This document shows positions 46,205 to 56,650 of a stretch of DNA of 64,000 nt, piece after piece (the first letter of the stretch is position 1; every line of letters begins with the position of its first letter). Source of the stretch: Dichetophora obliterata (lineage: Eukaryota; Arthropoda; Insecta; Diptera; Sciomyzidae); contig OY986438.1 in NCBI GenBank assembly GCA_963920525.1, forward strand, positions 135,341,022 to 135,405,021, read 5' to 3'. Position numbers and translations under genes: made by a program. The notes below the pieces were generated by a model. It made no database searches and was not told where the DNA came from. It saw only the letters and a list, made by a program, of their open reading frames with translations.

Positions 46205-46790
46205 CTGACAACTTCCATAAGGGCTGTTAGATTCCTGTTTTAGAGATGCTCTGCCAGTTTTGACAACCTCACAGAAAGTTGTAAGAACTTTTAATGGTGA
46301 GAGGAATTCGGGTTTGATAGCCGAATTGTGGAGGGGTCATAACAGCGCCTTTTGCGATGGTGAGAGGAATTCGGTTTTTACAGCCGAATTGTGAAGGGGT
46401 CATAACAGCGCCTTTTGCGATGGTGAGAGGAATTCGGTTTTGACAGCCGAATTGCGGAGGGGTCATAACAGCGCCTTTTGCGATGGTGAGAGGAGTTCAG
46501 TTTTGACAGCGGAATTGTGGAGGGATCATAACAGCGCCTTTTGCGATGGTGAGAGGAGTTCAGTTTTGACAGCGGAATTGTGGAGGGGTCATAACAGCGC
46601 CTTTTGCGATGGTGAGAGGAGTTCAGTTTTGACAGCGGAATTGTGGAGGGGTCATAACAGCGCCTTTTGCGATGGTGAGAGGAATTCGGTCTTGACAGCC
46701 GAATTGTGGAGGGGTCATAACAGCACCTTTTGGAATGGTGAAAGGAATTCGGTTTTGATAGCCATAAATCCTTATGTTGAGGTTGTCAGA
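46205..46790. repeat. inner inverted-repeat unit around the minisatellite
   Basis: TCTGACAAC...CCATAAGG at the left and CCTTATG...GGTTGTCAGA at the right are inverse with a few changes. The unit may be a MITE whose interior has expanded. Confidence 0.5.
46301..46762 (+). repeat. 63-bp minisatellite, seven full copies plus a partial one
   Basis: Units start at 46,301, 46,364, 46,427, 46,490, 46,553, 46,616, 46,679 and 46,742, exactly 63 bp apart. The unit runs GAGGAATTCGGTTTTGACAG, then CCGAATTGTGGAGGGGTCAT and AACAGCGCCTTTTGCGATGG. Two sub-types exist: GAATTCGG...CCGAATT at both edges and GAGTTCAG...CGGAATT in the three central units. The centre having its own variant suggests expansion from the middle. 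GC content is clearly above the surroundings. As 63 is 21 codons, open frames run through it on both strands (21-residue period), but I see no reason to call a protein. Confidence 0.95.
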
Positions 46791-47976
46791 ATTTTTTTAT
46801 TTAATCTACTTACCTCTGCGCTTTTAAGGTTATCACCAATTTCTTAATGCCGTTTGCTTAATAAGAGTGTAATTTTAAAATATTTTTTAAATTTTTATTT
46901 CAAATCATTTGAAAAAAATATTACTTTTTTGATCAAATAAATATAAAATTTTAATTGTTCATAGAACTTTACAAACTATTTTTTTTAACTTTTTTTTTAT
47001 GGAACTTTAAAAATCCCATATTGTAAACGACAAACCATTAGCATGCATCTGAAACATGCTTACAAATAGTTTTAGACAATGGTATTGTAAAATAGTCCAT
47101 GCCTTTTTCAATATAATAGGCATAATATTTATTATCAAAGTAAATACCGATTAACTTTAAAAACAATTTTTTTTTAATATTCGCTAACAAGCACGCTGCA
47201 AAGCCAAAACTAAAATGGAGAAATTTAACTTTTGTGGTTTTAGTATCTTCAATAAAAGCGTGAAAACCGTATTGAGGCTACAATAGCCATATTGGAGTTT
47301 CTCTGCACGCAAGATTTAAAGTTGGTTGCAGTAGCCACAATACTGAATGTATCACAACTGTAACCACAGATCTTATTTTTAAAAAACCGCTCAACATAAT
47401 TTATGTTTTTTTATAGGATTATTGCAGATTCAATTAGGGCTATGAGAGCTCTCATAAAGTGCTTGCAATAAACTTTCAGCTAAGGTGACTTCATTTCATA
47501 TATAATAACTCTAGTATGGCTACTACAGCCTCATCTTTTTTATGGTAGCCGTGTACGAAATTCAATAATTCCCTGAGTGTATCGATGATTCCATATCAAT
47601 TCGACTAATTTTGAGCAAAATCTGACCTTTGTGTTTCCGATTGTTTTGAAACTTTGTATAATAGTAGGGCTTTTAAAAATAACCTACACTGTGTTCTTTT
47701 TTTGAAAAAAAAATTGTTTGTTATAGTTATACACTGTGCAAAATATAAAAAAAAAACCTTAAAAAAATACAATTAGTGCTTGTATTCAAATAGCTGTAAC
47801 TTTGAAACCATAAGTTGTACAGACAAAATGTGGATATATATGTTAAATATCTTGAATTTATCTTTTTAGTGGTGTATTTGTTTTTGCAGCATTTTTATGA
47901 AAAAAAAATTTTTTAACCTCAAATTTCTGAGTTTGAGTCTCTGTTTAGCCGCGAGTCTGATCAGACAATCTTATCT

Positions 47977-49071
47977 ATGGAGTGCACAAAGTGTAAGAAG
48001 TGTTTAAAAACAATTGACAATGTTGTTAAGTGCAAGTTTTGCAAAGATATATTTCATAAACAATGTGTGAATCTAAATGAATCACAATGTGAAATAATTA
48101 ATAGTAATGTAAACATATATTTTTTATGTGATCATTGCTTAGTTGAAAGCGAAAATTTTGCGCTAACTTTAAAAAAATTAACCATCGAAGTTAGTGAGAT
48201 CAAAGCTTTGCTTATTCGCTCGTATGACAATAAGGTTGTTGACCTAGTGCAATTAGTCGACAACACAAAAAAACCTGATGTCTCTTTACCATCAGCTCAT
48301 GCTAATGCAATCTCTCTGGAATTGCCTCGCCTTCGTTCACGTAAGCTTGCAGCTCCAGTAAACAATGCAGTCCCCACGAGTGGAACAGCTCAATCTCGCT
48401 CACGCACGCGAAAACCGGTTTCTGAGGGTAGTTCGGCCTCTGTAGAGGCTTCTTCTGCTGTTATTGTTGATGCTGTGGACGATGCTGTTGTTGTTGTTGC
48501 TCCCGATGTTGATACTCCCACAAAAGAAGTGTTCTCAGGTAATGCTGCGCTCCCTAGTAAGGTCGCTACTATTACCAAACATACTGATGCTGTTGTTGGT
48601 GCTGCTGCGACGATATCTTCTTCAATTGCTGTCTCTGATTATTCGCAAACTTATTCTGCTGTTGTTGCGCGTTATGATGAAGAGCTTAATAATCAAGAGT
48701 GGAATTTAGTACAGAATAAAAGATCTAATAATCGTTCTAAATTTGTAATTGGTCGTAATGATCGACATGAGCTAAATGTTATTAAAAAAATGGCTTTTGT
48801 TCATATTGGTGCCTTTAGGCCAAATGTTTCTCAAGAAGACATTATTAACTATGTAGCTAAATACACTTCTATTGACGAAAAAGATCTGGTTTGCTACAAG
48901 TTAATAAATAAAAGTGTTCCTGCTGAGAATCTAAAAAGAGTCACTTTTAAGCTTGGCATTCCTGAGCACTGCATTGATGCTATTTTTGAACCATCGCTTT
49001 GGCAAGAAAATGTTAAAGTTTCTATGTTTTCAAATTTTTGGAGAAGGAAATTGAAAAAAAGAGTAAATTGA
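47977..49071 (+). CDS. LINE ORF1, RNA-binding-type protein with PHD-like zinc finger
   Basis: The protein has 364 residues, starting MECTKCKKCL after a 50-nt leader. Residues 3-54 hold eight metal ligands in C4HC3-like order: CTKC, CKFC, FHKQC, then CDHC. This fits a PHD/RING-like finger of the kind found in ORF1 of several CR1/Jockey-group LINEs (family knowledge). Residues about 130-245 are Ser/Ala/Val-rich and probably unstructured. The C-terminal part (about 250-360: WNLVQNKRS, RNDRHELNV, FVHIGAFRP, EHCIDAIFEPSLW) is conserved in the decayed copy at 23 kb and resembles the RNA-binding half of such ORF1 proteins. It overlaps ORF2 by 34 nt in a different frame, so ORF2 is probably translated by reinitiation or a scanning bypass. 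No lesion seen. Confidence 0.88.
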   Translation: MECTKCKKCLKTIDNVVKCKFCKDIFHKQCVNLNESQCEIINSNVNIYFLCDHCLVESENFALTLKKLTIEVSEIKALLIRSYDNKVVDLVQLVDNTKKPDVSLPSAHANAISLELPRLRSRKLAAPVNNAVPTSGTAQSRSRTRKPVSEGSSASVEASSAVIVDAVDDAVVVVAPDVDTPTKEVFSGNAALPSKVATITKHTDAVVGAAATISSSIAVSDYSQTYSAVVARYDEELNNQEWNLVQNKRSNNRSKFVIGRNDRHELNVIKKMAFVHIGAFRPNVSQEDIINYVAKYTSIDEKDLVCYKLINKSVPAENLKRVTFKLGIPEHCIDAIFEPSLWQENVKVSMFSNFWRRKLKKRVN

Positions 49072-51953
49072 CTCTGAACAATAAACAACCTTATGTATCA
49101 AAAAATTTAAAATGCTATTTTCAAAATATGTCAGGGATTAGAACAAAAGCTGATTTAATTCATAACTTTACATCTCATGAAGATTGTGATGTTTATATAT
49201 TAATTGAAACTTGGCTAAATAACGAGTTTTTCGATGGGGAATTTTTTGATCTCAACATTTTTAATGTCTACCGAAAAGACCGAGATGCAGTTAAAACTGG
49301 GCTCAGTCGGGGGGGTGGTGTACTCATTGCAATCAAAAGGGTTCATTGCTCCTCATTTAAGCCGCTTATTAACTCCGACTCAGTGCTGGACCAAATTTGT
49401 ATTCAAGTACGTACTAATCACGGATCTCTCTTCATTTGCGCATCGTACATTCCGCCAAATAGTAACGACGAAATCTATACTGCACATGTCGAAAACATTC
49501 TAAACTTACACTCCTCGATGGATGCGAACTCTCACCTCTGCTTCTTGGGCGACTTCAATCTCTCAAAAATTAACTGGATCAACATTGCTTCTCAATTGAC
49601 TCCAACTAACATTAACCAACCAAATGAAATATATTTCATAGATAGTCTTTTAAGTATTGATTTACATCAAGCTAATAACATTTTTAATAACTTAAATAAA
49701 TTATTGGATCTTATTTATTTTTCTTCAAATATTAAGTATGATATTAATGAATGTTTTTTTCCTATATCAAAATCATGCATGCATCATAAGCCTCTTATGC
49801 TAGTAATTGATTTCTATGAGTTTTTTGAAAGCGATCCAGATAAAAAAATTTTTAATTTTAATATCTGTAACTTTAATAATTTAAATAATTCTTTGCTTAG
49901 CCTTAATTGGAATGCCTCATTTGATGGTAATAATGCTGAAATATGTTATAATCTTTTTAAAACCAATGTTCTAGCCATATGCGATTCTTGCGTTCCGCGT
50001 TCGCCTAAAATTTATCACAAACTTCCGTGGTACACTAAAGGTCTAAAGAAACTGAAAAACCAAAGAAATAAGTTTTCAAAGTTGTACAGGACAACAAATG
50101 ATCCTGAACATGAATTAAAGTACTTGCATTACATGCGCGAATTTAACTTCCTTAACAAGTTTTTGTATAAACAATATATTTTAAGATTTGAATCAAACAT
50201 CAAATCTAACCCTAAATCATTTTGGAACTTTATCCAGTCAAAAAGAGATGGCTCGCAGATTCCTACCTCAATGTTCTTTAACGACAAGTGCTCATTTAAC
50301 ATTGCTGACACAGTAAATATGTTTGCTGACTTCTTCAAATCAAATTTTGTTGCCGATAATGACCTCTCGATTGATTGTTTTGAAAACACCATCGATGCTT
50401 TTACTGATATTGGTTTCTTGTTTGTCTCAGTTATTGACGTAATCAATGCCATAAAGGATATGAAGAGATCTTTTAAAGAAGATATTGATGGTCTTGCATC
50501 AATTATTTTTGTTAATTGCACACAAGCCTTAGCTGCTCCGCTGTGCATTATTTTCAATAAATCTTTATCTGAAGGAAATTTTCTTAATTGTTGGAAAATT
50601 GCCTCTATCAGCCCTGTTTTTAAGTCTGGTTCTAAAAGCAATGTGGTAAACTACCGGCCAATATCAAAGCTTTCAAATGTTTCTAAACTGTTTGAAAGTG
50701 TTGTTAAGTTAAAATTAAGTTTTTTGATCAAACATTATATCTGCCCTGAACAACATGGTTTTGTTGCTGGGCGATCCACAGTTTCAAACCTGGCTATTTT
50801 TTCTGATTACTGCGTATCTAAGTTTGTATCTGGCAATCAAGTTGACGTAATATATACCGATTTTTCCAAGGCGTTCGACAAAGTTTCACATAAATTGTTA
50901 CTTTGGAAACTACGAAAAATGGGCTTTCATTCATCTTTTTGGAGGTGGATAAAGTCTTATTTATCTGACAGGACATGTTTAGTCTCTATAAATAACTACA
51001 AATCATATAAGTTTGTGGCAACCTCAGGTGTTCCTCAGGGAAGCATCCTTGGACCACTGTTTTTCATTCTTTTTATAAATGACGTATCTAAATGTATACG
51101 AAACTCACGTTTTCTCCTCTATGCGGATGACATGAAATTATTTAAGAAAATATCTTGTTCAGCAGATGCTACTGACTTGCAAGCTGATATTCTAAGAGTG
51201 TTGACTTGGAGCGAAGTTAATGGTCTCCCCTTAAATTTTTCTAAATGCTTCCATCTTACACTCTCTAAACTTTCTCAAAATACAATAATTAATTCATACT
51301 TTCTGTCTAATACAACAATTCAATCTGTTTCTTTATATCGCGATTTAGAGATCATTTTTGACTCAAAATTCACTTTTATTGACCATGTCAACTTTCTTAT
51401 TCCGAAGGCCTATTCTCTACTTGCTTTTATTCGTAGAAATAGTAAAGAGTTTCTAGATCCATATACTCTTAAAATGTTCTTTACTGCTTTTGTTAGGTCG
51501 AGACTTGAATACGCCTCCATTATTTGGAGCCCTTTTTATGCCTCTACTTCTCTTAGACTGGAAAAAGTTCAAAAAAATTTTACTAGGCATGCCTTGCGGT
51601 TTAGTAACTTTCATGATCCCCTGCCGGCTTATAATGCTCGTTTATTGCTACTGGGTCTAAAATCTCTTGAATCGAGGCGCAAGCTTGCATCTCTTATTTT
51701 TATTTTTGATATCTTATCCGGATCAATTGACTGTCAATCGCTTGTAGAGCTTATAACTTTTAATATTCCTTTAAGATACTTAAGAAGATCTAAACTGTTT
51801 TATATAAAATTTTGTAAAACTAATTATGCATTAAATGAGCCCATTACTAGGGCTTTGACTCTTTTTAATGAGCTAAATGTATTGTATGATTTTGATCTTT
51901 TTGTTTCTAAACAAATATTTAAAAATTTTGTTAATAGCATTTTTTTAACTTAG
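49038..51953 (+). CDS. LINE ORF2: endonuclease and reverse transcriptase
   Basis: 971 uninterrupted residues. The N-terminal AP-like endonuclease shows CYFQNMSGIRTK (about residue 27), ETWL (about 57) and LGDFNL (about 170). It ends in a region where the usual SDH.P motif appears as HHKPLM (about 250). The reverse transcriptase follows: NYRPISKLSN (about 539), YTDFSKAFD with catalytic Asp608, SGVPQGSILGP (about 668) and YADD with Asp697 and Asp698. A thumb and C-terminal domain follow (SRLEYASIIWSPF, LRYLRRSKLFY). All three reverse transcriptase aspartates are present. The enzyme would nick target DNA and prime cDNA synthesis there. The first ATG used here lies inside ORF1; a slightly later start is possible. 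The replaced Ser-Asp before His in the endonuclease motif is worth noting, because it could lower activity. Confidence 0.92.
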   Translation: MEKEIEKKSKLTLNNKQPYVSKNLKCYFQNMSGIRTKADLIHNFTSHEDCDVYILIETWLNNEFFDGEFFDLNIFNVYRKDRDAVKTGLSRGGGVLIAIKRVHCSSFKPLINSDSVLDQICIQVRTNHGSLFICASYIPPNSNDEIYTAHVENILNLHSSMDANSHLCFLGDFNLSKINWINIASQLTPTNINQPNEIYFIDSLLSIDLHQANNIFNNLNKLLDLIYFSSNIKYDINECFFPISKSCMHHKPLMLVIDFYEFFESDPDKKIFNFNICNFNNLNNSLLSLNWNASFDGNNAEICYNLFKTNVLAICDSCVPRSPKIYHKLPWYTKGLKKLKNQRNKFSKLYRTTNDPEHELKYLHYMREFNFLNKFLYKQYILRFESNIKSNPKSFWNFIQSKRDGSQIPTSMFFNDKCSFNIADTVNMFADFFKSNFVADNDLSIDCFENTIDAFTDIGFLFVSVIDVINAIKDMKRSFKEDIDGLASIIFVNCTQALAAPLCIIFNKSLSEGNFLNCWKIASISPVFKSGSKSNVVNYRPISKLSNVSKLFESVVKLKLSFLIKHYICPEQHGFVAGRSTVSNLAIFSDYCVSKFVSGNQVDVIYTDFSKAFDKVSHKLLLWKLRKMGFHSSFWRWIKSYLSDRTCLVSINNYKSYKFVATSGVPQGSILGPLFFILFINDVSKCIRNSRFLLYADDMKLFKKISCSADATDLQADILRVLTWSEVNGLPLNFSKCFHLTLSKLSQNTIINSYFLSNTTIQSVSLYRDLEIIFDSKFTFIDHVNFLIPKAYSLLAFIRRNSKEFLDPYTLKMFFTAFVRSRLEYASIIWSPFYASTSLRLEKVQKNFTRHALRFSNFHDPLPAYNARLLLLGLKSLESRRKLASLIFIFDILSGSIDCQSLVELITFNIPLRYLRRSKLFYIKFCKTNYALNEPITRALTLFNELNVLYDFDLFVSKQIFKNFVNSIFLT

Positions 51954-52054
51954 CGTTTTATAGCTACAATAATAATGTTTTCTTACTAAGCATTTATACT
52001 TTTATTGTGAATTTAGTCTGTAAGGATTTATACTCCAAAGACTTTAAATTAATA

Positions 52055-52060
<6 letters not shown>

Positions 52061-52085
<25 letters not shown>

Positions 52086-52110
52086 CTAAACTAAACTAAA
52101 CTAAACTAAA
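52061..52110 (+). repeat. (CTAAA)10 LINE tail
   Basis: Ten uninterrupted pentamers at the 3' end of the LINE, after AATAAATAAA. This family uses it in place of poly-A; the copy at 20,076 has a shorter, imperfect version. Confidence 0.95.
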
Positions 52111-53117
52111 TTTTCAGTCACATTTTTTGTTGTGTTCGCAGCAAATTTTTTATATTTTTAGTTTAGTGTTGAATTAAGGCATCAATTTTAAAGACTAAAA
52201 CGCAATTTATGGTTGGGACTCCAACGATTGCTGTTTTTAACGAATTTTTTAAAAAATGCCTACAAAAGATTTCCTATTTTTATACCGAAAATTCCATATT
52301 TTTTTTAATTAGTTAATTAGTTTTATGATCTATTAAATTTTAACATTAATTGAATTGCGAGCTTTAGATCAATTAAATTTTTAAGAAGGCAACAAAAACA
52401 ACAACAACAACAACAACTCTCTAAGAGTCAATCACTCAGCAGACTAGACAGCCTGTTTCGGAAATCGCTACATTTCCTCTTCAGTAGTCTTGAGTGATTA
52501 AGCTGTGATCAACCTACTGTTAAAGTACTATATGATTTCACACTTGTATGAACAAATTTCTCTGAACTATAGTAAAACTATAGTCAGTGTTGCCATGAAA
52601 AAAAATTTCTTATCGTAACTTTTGCACTCAGTTCGTCGGATTATCGTCGGATTTGTGAAACTCTGAAAAACAACCACTTTTTAGAAATTTTCGGTCACAT
52701 TTTAAAATTTAAATAACCAAATTAAATAGATTTGTAACACAGTTTGCTTTAATATACCTCAGTAGAAAATTTATATGTGCACAAATATTTTTGTATTTTT
52801 TCTTCTTGGTTTATATTAATACAATTTTTTTGAGTTTGCCAATATTTTTTTTTAAAAGATGGAGTTTATTAGTCGAACAGAGAATTCTTCTCTTCCTCGT
52901 ATTCGTAGTACCGTTAATCGAAAATAGTGTGAAATCTCGCGTGTGCAAAAGCACAGTTGCTTTCTTTGTGTTTTAACTGCTATAACGTAAAAATTACGAA
53001 ATTTTGTTGACAACCTCAGTAAGAAAGACCATAAACATAACGGTAATACATTTTGGAACAAAATATGAGCACATTTAGAGTTATTTTATTTTTGAAAAAA
53101 AAATGCAATTTGAATCC

Positions 53118-54050
53118 ACTTTATCTGGAGAAGATCGTTGAAATATAAAAGGCTTAAATGAAGCCGGTATAAAAGTAGGCGCTAAAGCTGCTAGGACAAA
53201 TCGTCACCGAAACACCATAACAAATTTTTTAAAAGACCCTGGCAACTATGCTATAATCAAGCGTAGTGAAAGAAAACCCGTAATTGACCAACGGCACAAA
53301 AGACGAGTTCGACGTCTTGCTGGGGAGAAATAGATGAGTTGTGGTGACATTGCTGCGCATTTGGGCCTGAGAGTTACCAGGAGCAAAATCCAACAAATTT
53401 TGGATGAAGAGGCCAACATCAGTCATGAATCGCCCTTCTCTCAACCCAGGCTTCTACCATGACACATTGCGGCCAGTCTAGCATATGCCGAAAAATACAA
53501 ATTTTGTGAGAAAGAATTCGGGAATGTCATATTAAGTGATGGGAAATGGTTTAACCTTGACGGGCCCGACGGTTGCCAGAAATACCGGCACAATTTGCGA
53601 TAGCCACGACAAATTAGGTATGAGCGAAACCATGGGCGGAGATCATTGATGATTTCAGTTGGTTTCAGATACTTTGAAAGTCTCTCCTGTATTTTATTTT
53701 GTGCAAATCGAATGCACAAATGTATACTTAGTTATTAGATGATGTATTTATTGAGTTCACATGCTATATATACCAGGATAACTGGACTTTTCAGCAGGAC
53801 AAGGCACCAACAAATTCTTTCCGAGCCACAAATGACTTTCAATAAATCTGAAATATACCCGTACTGTAGTGACCTGCTGTAAGTCATGACATGAATCCTA
53901 TCGAGGACCATATTTCGGCCCAAGTTTATAAAAACGGGTGCCAGTTCGAGTCGATGAAGCATCTGAAAACAGTTCTTTAAGATGAATGGCAGAAAATCGA
54001 TGGCTCCATCCTTAGATCGTTGATGTACTTCATGCCTTTCACACTTAACC
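53118..54050 (+). pseudogene. Tc1-like transposase relic
   Basis: Reading through several stops and frameshifts gives the order of a Tc1 transposase. First comes an N-terminal helix-turn-helix region (LNEAGIKVGAKAARTNRH, NTITNFLKDPGNY), then a second one (MSCGDIAAHLGL, KIQQILDEEANI). The catalytic domain follows (FCEKEFGNVILSDGKWFNL, GPDGCQKY), then FQQDKAPTNSFRAT near 53,790 and the MNPIEDH block near 53,893. The usual N in QQDNAP is K here. At least six in-frame stops, so long dead. Clear terminal repeats were not found. Confidence 0.8.
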
Positions 54051-54704
54051 AAGTCATATATAAGAAAGGAAGACATATACTTTTATAAAATCTATATATA
54101 TTTCTATTTTATTTCAAAAACAAATAAGAATAGGTTTTGCACATATAAATATTTTCTATGAACTTTTTATATATTGTACATTATAATTTTTTTAATAACA
54201 ACAAGATTTTTAAGTAAGCTATATCTTCTTTTACATATAAGTTCTTAATACTATTTTAATAAAAAAAATAATATAAAAACAAATGAAGTTATGTTTGCTT
54301 AGATTTGCATTTGAAGTGTTGCATATATAATTATTTTACTGTGGTAGACCTGTTAAATAGAGCTACAATGCTAAATTTTTTTAATGTTAACTTTATAAAT
54401 GTAAAGCTTTTTCTTCGAGTAAATTAACGAAAAAGTTTTTGTTTTTAGCCAGCTAAAACTATCAAAAAATTAGAAGTCAGTAATAAAAAATTATTTTTTA
54501 AAGTCATATTTACATTTCTTTATTAAATTTATGTTTCTTTAGTTTCGACATGTTGTTTTTCGAAATATCGTACCACACATAAAAAATACTGTATTTATTT
54601 GCTTAGAAATATATCTCAATATAGTAAAAAGCTGCTAACAATACCCTCGGTTATGTTATATATGAAATCCTTGTTTTTATTTACAAGCTCACCATTAACT
54701 GCTA

Positions 54705-56006
54705 TATAAAGTGTGTTTTTTATAGAGTAATACAAGTTTAAGTGATAATAAAACATAGTAATTTATTTTTAATATCAATGAAACGGGCTTTATTGGATAG
54801 AAAATTTTATGACATTAAGGCTTAAATATGACTTTGGCCATTTAGTTACCACGGCTGACGCGTACAAGGCACAATCTGGAACACCAATTTTCACAAACTT
54901 TTCGCAGCATTTGCGGCCGTATCTCGCCGATAACTCTTCGAATGTTGATTTCCAGGTTTTCACTTGTTTGTGTTTTATTGACGTAGGCAAGTGACTTTTT
55001 ATAACCTCAAAGAAAATAGTCCAATGGGGTTAAATCACACGATCTTGGGGGCCAATTAATTGGGCCATTTTCGTGAAATTATTTTTTCGTAAAAAGTTTG
55101 CTTGAGTAAATCAATTGTAGCGCTCGCTGTGTGGCATGTGGCTCCGTCCTGTTGAAACCCCATATCAGCAGGATTAATGCCAGCTAATTGAGGTACGAAA
55201 AAACTTCGAATCATGTTCCTATACCGTTCACCATTGACAGTAGCATTCAGACCATCATCGTTTTTGAAGACATATGGGCCAATGACTCCGCCAGCCCATA
55301 AAGCGCACCAAACAGTAATTTTCTGTGGATGTAATGGTGTTTCGACAAAAGCTTGTAGATTCTCTTCACTCCAAATAAGAAAATTCTGTTTATTTACGTA
55401 CCCATTCAACCAAAAATGGGCTTCATCGGAAAATAAAATTTTTCATGGAAATTCAAAATCAATATCAATTTGTGCTTCAGCCCATTCGCCGAATTGGCGG
55501 CGCATACGATGGTCGTTTGGCTTTAATTCCTGCACAAGTTGAATCTTGAAAGTTTTTAAGCCAATATCTTTTCGTAAAATCTTCCATAAAGTGGAAGGAC
55601 ACAACCCCAGTTTCTGAGAACGGCGACGAATTGATTGATTAGGATCATCTTCAATGCTTTCCTGCAGATTCTACAGTGCGCACTGTTCGGCTTCTCACGG
55701 GATGCACATTATCAGTAACAGTAAATTTTGTCCGAAAACGATCTATTGTTCGTCGAATTAGGAGCTCTGAAGGACGATTATGTACGCCATAAAATGGACG
55801 AAGTGCACGATAAGTTTGACGAACAGAACCATTATTTTGATTAAAAATGTTCACAATTTCCACGCGTTTTTTTGGTATAAGTCAATCTATAATAAAATGT
55901 CAAAGGAAACTTAACAAAAAGAAACTATCAGCTAGTAAATAAATGGTCAAATAAAGCAGTGATGTCAACTCAAAGTTCTATCACTCTATAAAAAACAACC
56001 TTTATA
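54705..56006 (-). mobile_element. mariner-like element
   Basis: The inverted ends of 34 bp are TATAAAGTGTGTTTTTTATA (left, from 54,705) and its near-inverse at 55,973-56,006, with about 28 of 34 matching. TA is at both edges. The size, 1.3 kb, and a single minus-strand transposase relic fit mariner. Confidence 0.8.
54790..55863 (-). pseudogene. mariner-like transposase relic
   Basis: The remnant is in pieces. 55,863-55,651 is the N-terminal helix-turn-helix region (EIVNIFNQNNGSVRQTYRAL, LLIRRTIDRF). 55,409-55,056 is the catalytic domain (HFWLNGYVNKQNFLIWSEEN, TVWCALWAGGVIGPY, MGFQQDGATCHTA). The final part follows a one-base shift near 55,070 (NWPPRSCDLTPLDYFLWGYV). By my count 36 residues separate the second and third catalytic Asp, more than the 34 of classical mariner, which points to a different ITm subfamily. 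Frameshifts and gaps mean it is inactive. Confidence 0.85.
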
Positions 56007-56650
56007 ATAGAGTGTGTACTGTGCATGCAAATCGGATGTCGGATTTATTTTTCCTGAAATCGTAACATTTTTAAGAATTTTCGCCAAAGATCGGATCATC
56101 GGATTTAAGTCTGAAAATCGTAACAAATCCGATATATCGGACCATATGGCAACACTGGTTACAGTTTTTACATAACTGAAAAAAAATAAAATAAGAAATC
56201 TTTCGTTTTAAAAATTGTTGACTTTTCTTAACCCATTCCCGCCTATTGTACTTTTCAAAGTACAGGTTAGATGTTGCGACTTTAAACTGATTTTCTTTAA
56301 AATTATATATTTTCCTAGCCCTATGATATGCTTATTTTAAAGTTAACAAATCAATTGACGGCGTTAAGTTTTTTTCGGCTAAGATGCTTTAAGTGTCATT
56401 ATTTGCCGCGCCAAAATTATGTACTATCAACAGAAAGTGCTTTTGCGAAGTTGCTCCAGAAGTTGTGAATTTTAAAGTGAAAATTTATACTTTTAATCCA
56501 CAATAAATAAAGAAAAGAGAAGTTAAACGGTAAGAAAAAGATTTTATAACTACTAATCTAGAAGTTTTTGTTTATAAACCCAATTCATTTAATGTTTAAG
56601 TTCAGTGTACTTTAAAAAGTACAATAGGCGAAAACCCTATCGAAAATTGA

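Larger units (their letters stand above)
46120..47579. mobile_element. TA-flanked CACTCA...TGAGTG element
   Basis: CACTCACAGAA at the left and CCCTGAGTG at the right, each preceded or followed by TA (46,118-46,119 and 47,580-47,581). Only the terminal six bases match exactly, so the call is moderate. The interior holds a second inverted pair (TCTGACAACTTCCATAAGG at 46,205; CCTTATGTTGAGGTTGTCAGA ending 46,790) that encloses the 63-bp minisatellite. Confidence 0.5.
47927..52110 (+). mobile_element. apparently full-length LINE, Jockey/CR1-like group
   Basis: The insertion can be read directly: the right arm of the host element has CTGAAATTTTCAGTC, whereas the left arm has CTCAAATTT followed by the LINE and then AAATTTTCAGTC, giving a duplication of about 6 bp (AAATTT). 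The LINE has a 50-bp leader, two overlapping uninterrupted ORFs, a short 3' UTR and a tail of ten CTAAA units (52,061-52,110) preceded by AATAAA. The second, minus-strand copy at 20-24 kb ends in the same tail type. Clade is by eye: endonuclease plus reverse transcriptase, no RNase H, and an ORF1 with a PHD-like finger as in CR1-group LINEs. Confidence 0.9.
52585..56157. mobile_element. CAGTGTTGCCAT-ended element containing two dead transposons
   Basis: CAGTGTTGCCAT (52,585-52,596) and ATGGCAACACTG (56,146-56,157) are perfect 12-bp inverted ends. Near both ends are the related words ATCGTAAC/GTTACGAT and CGTCGGATT/AATCCGA. The 8-bp flanks (ACTATAGT and GTTACAGT) match at five positions only, so the target duplication is uncertain. 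No transposase of its own was recognised. Its interior is occupied by a Tc1-like relic and a mariner-like element. Confidence 0.6.

Noticed and set aside
46269..46847. Open frames with a 21-residue period through the minisatellite
   Set aside because: Both strands are open for the same reason (63-bp unit). No domain, and the frame ends in unrelated sequence.
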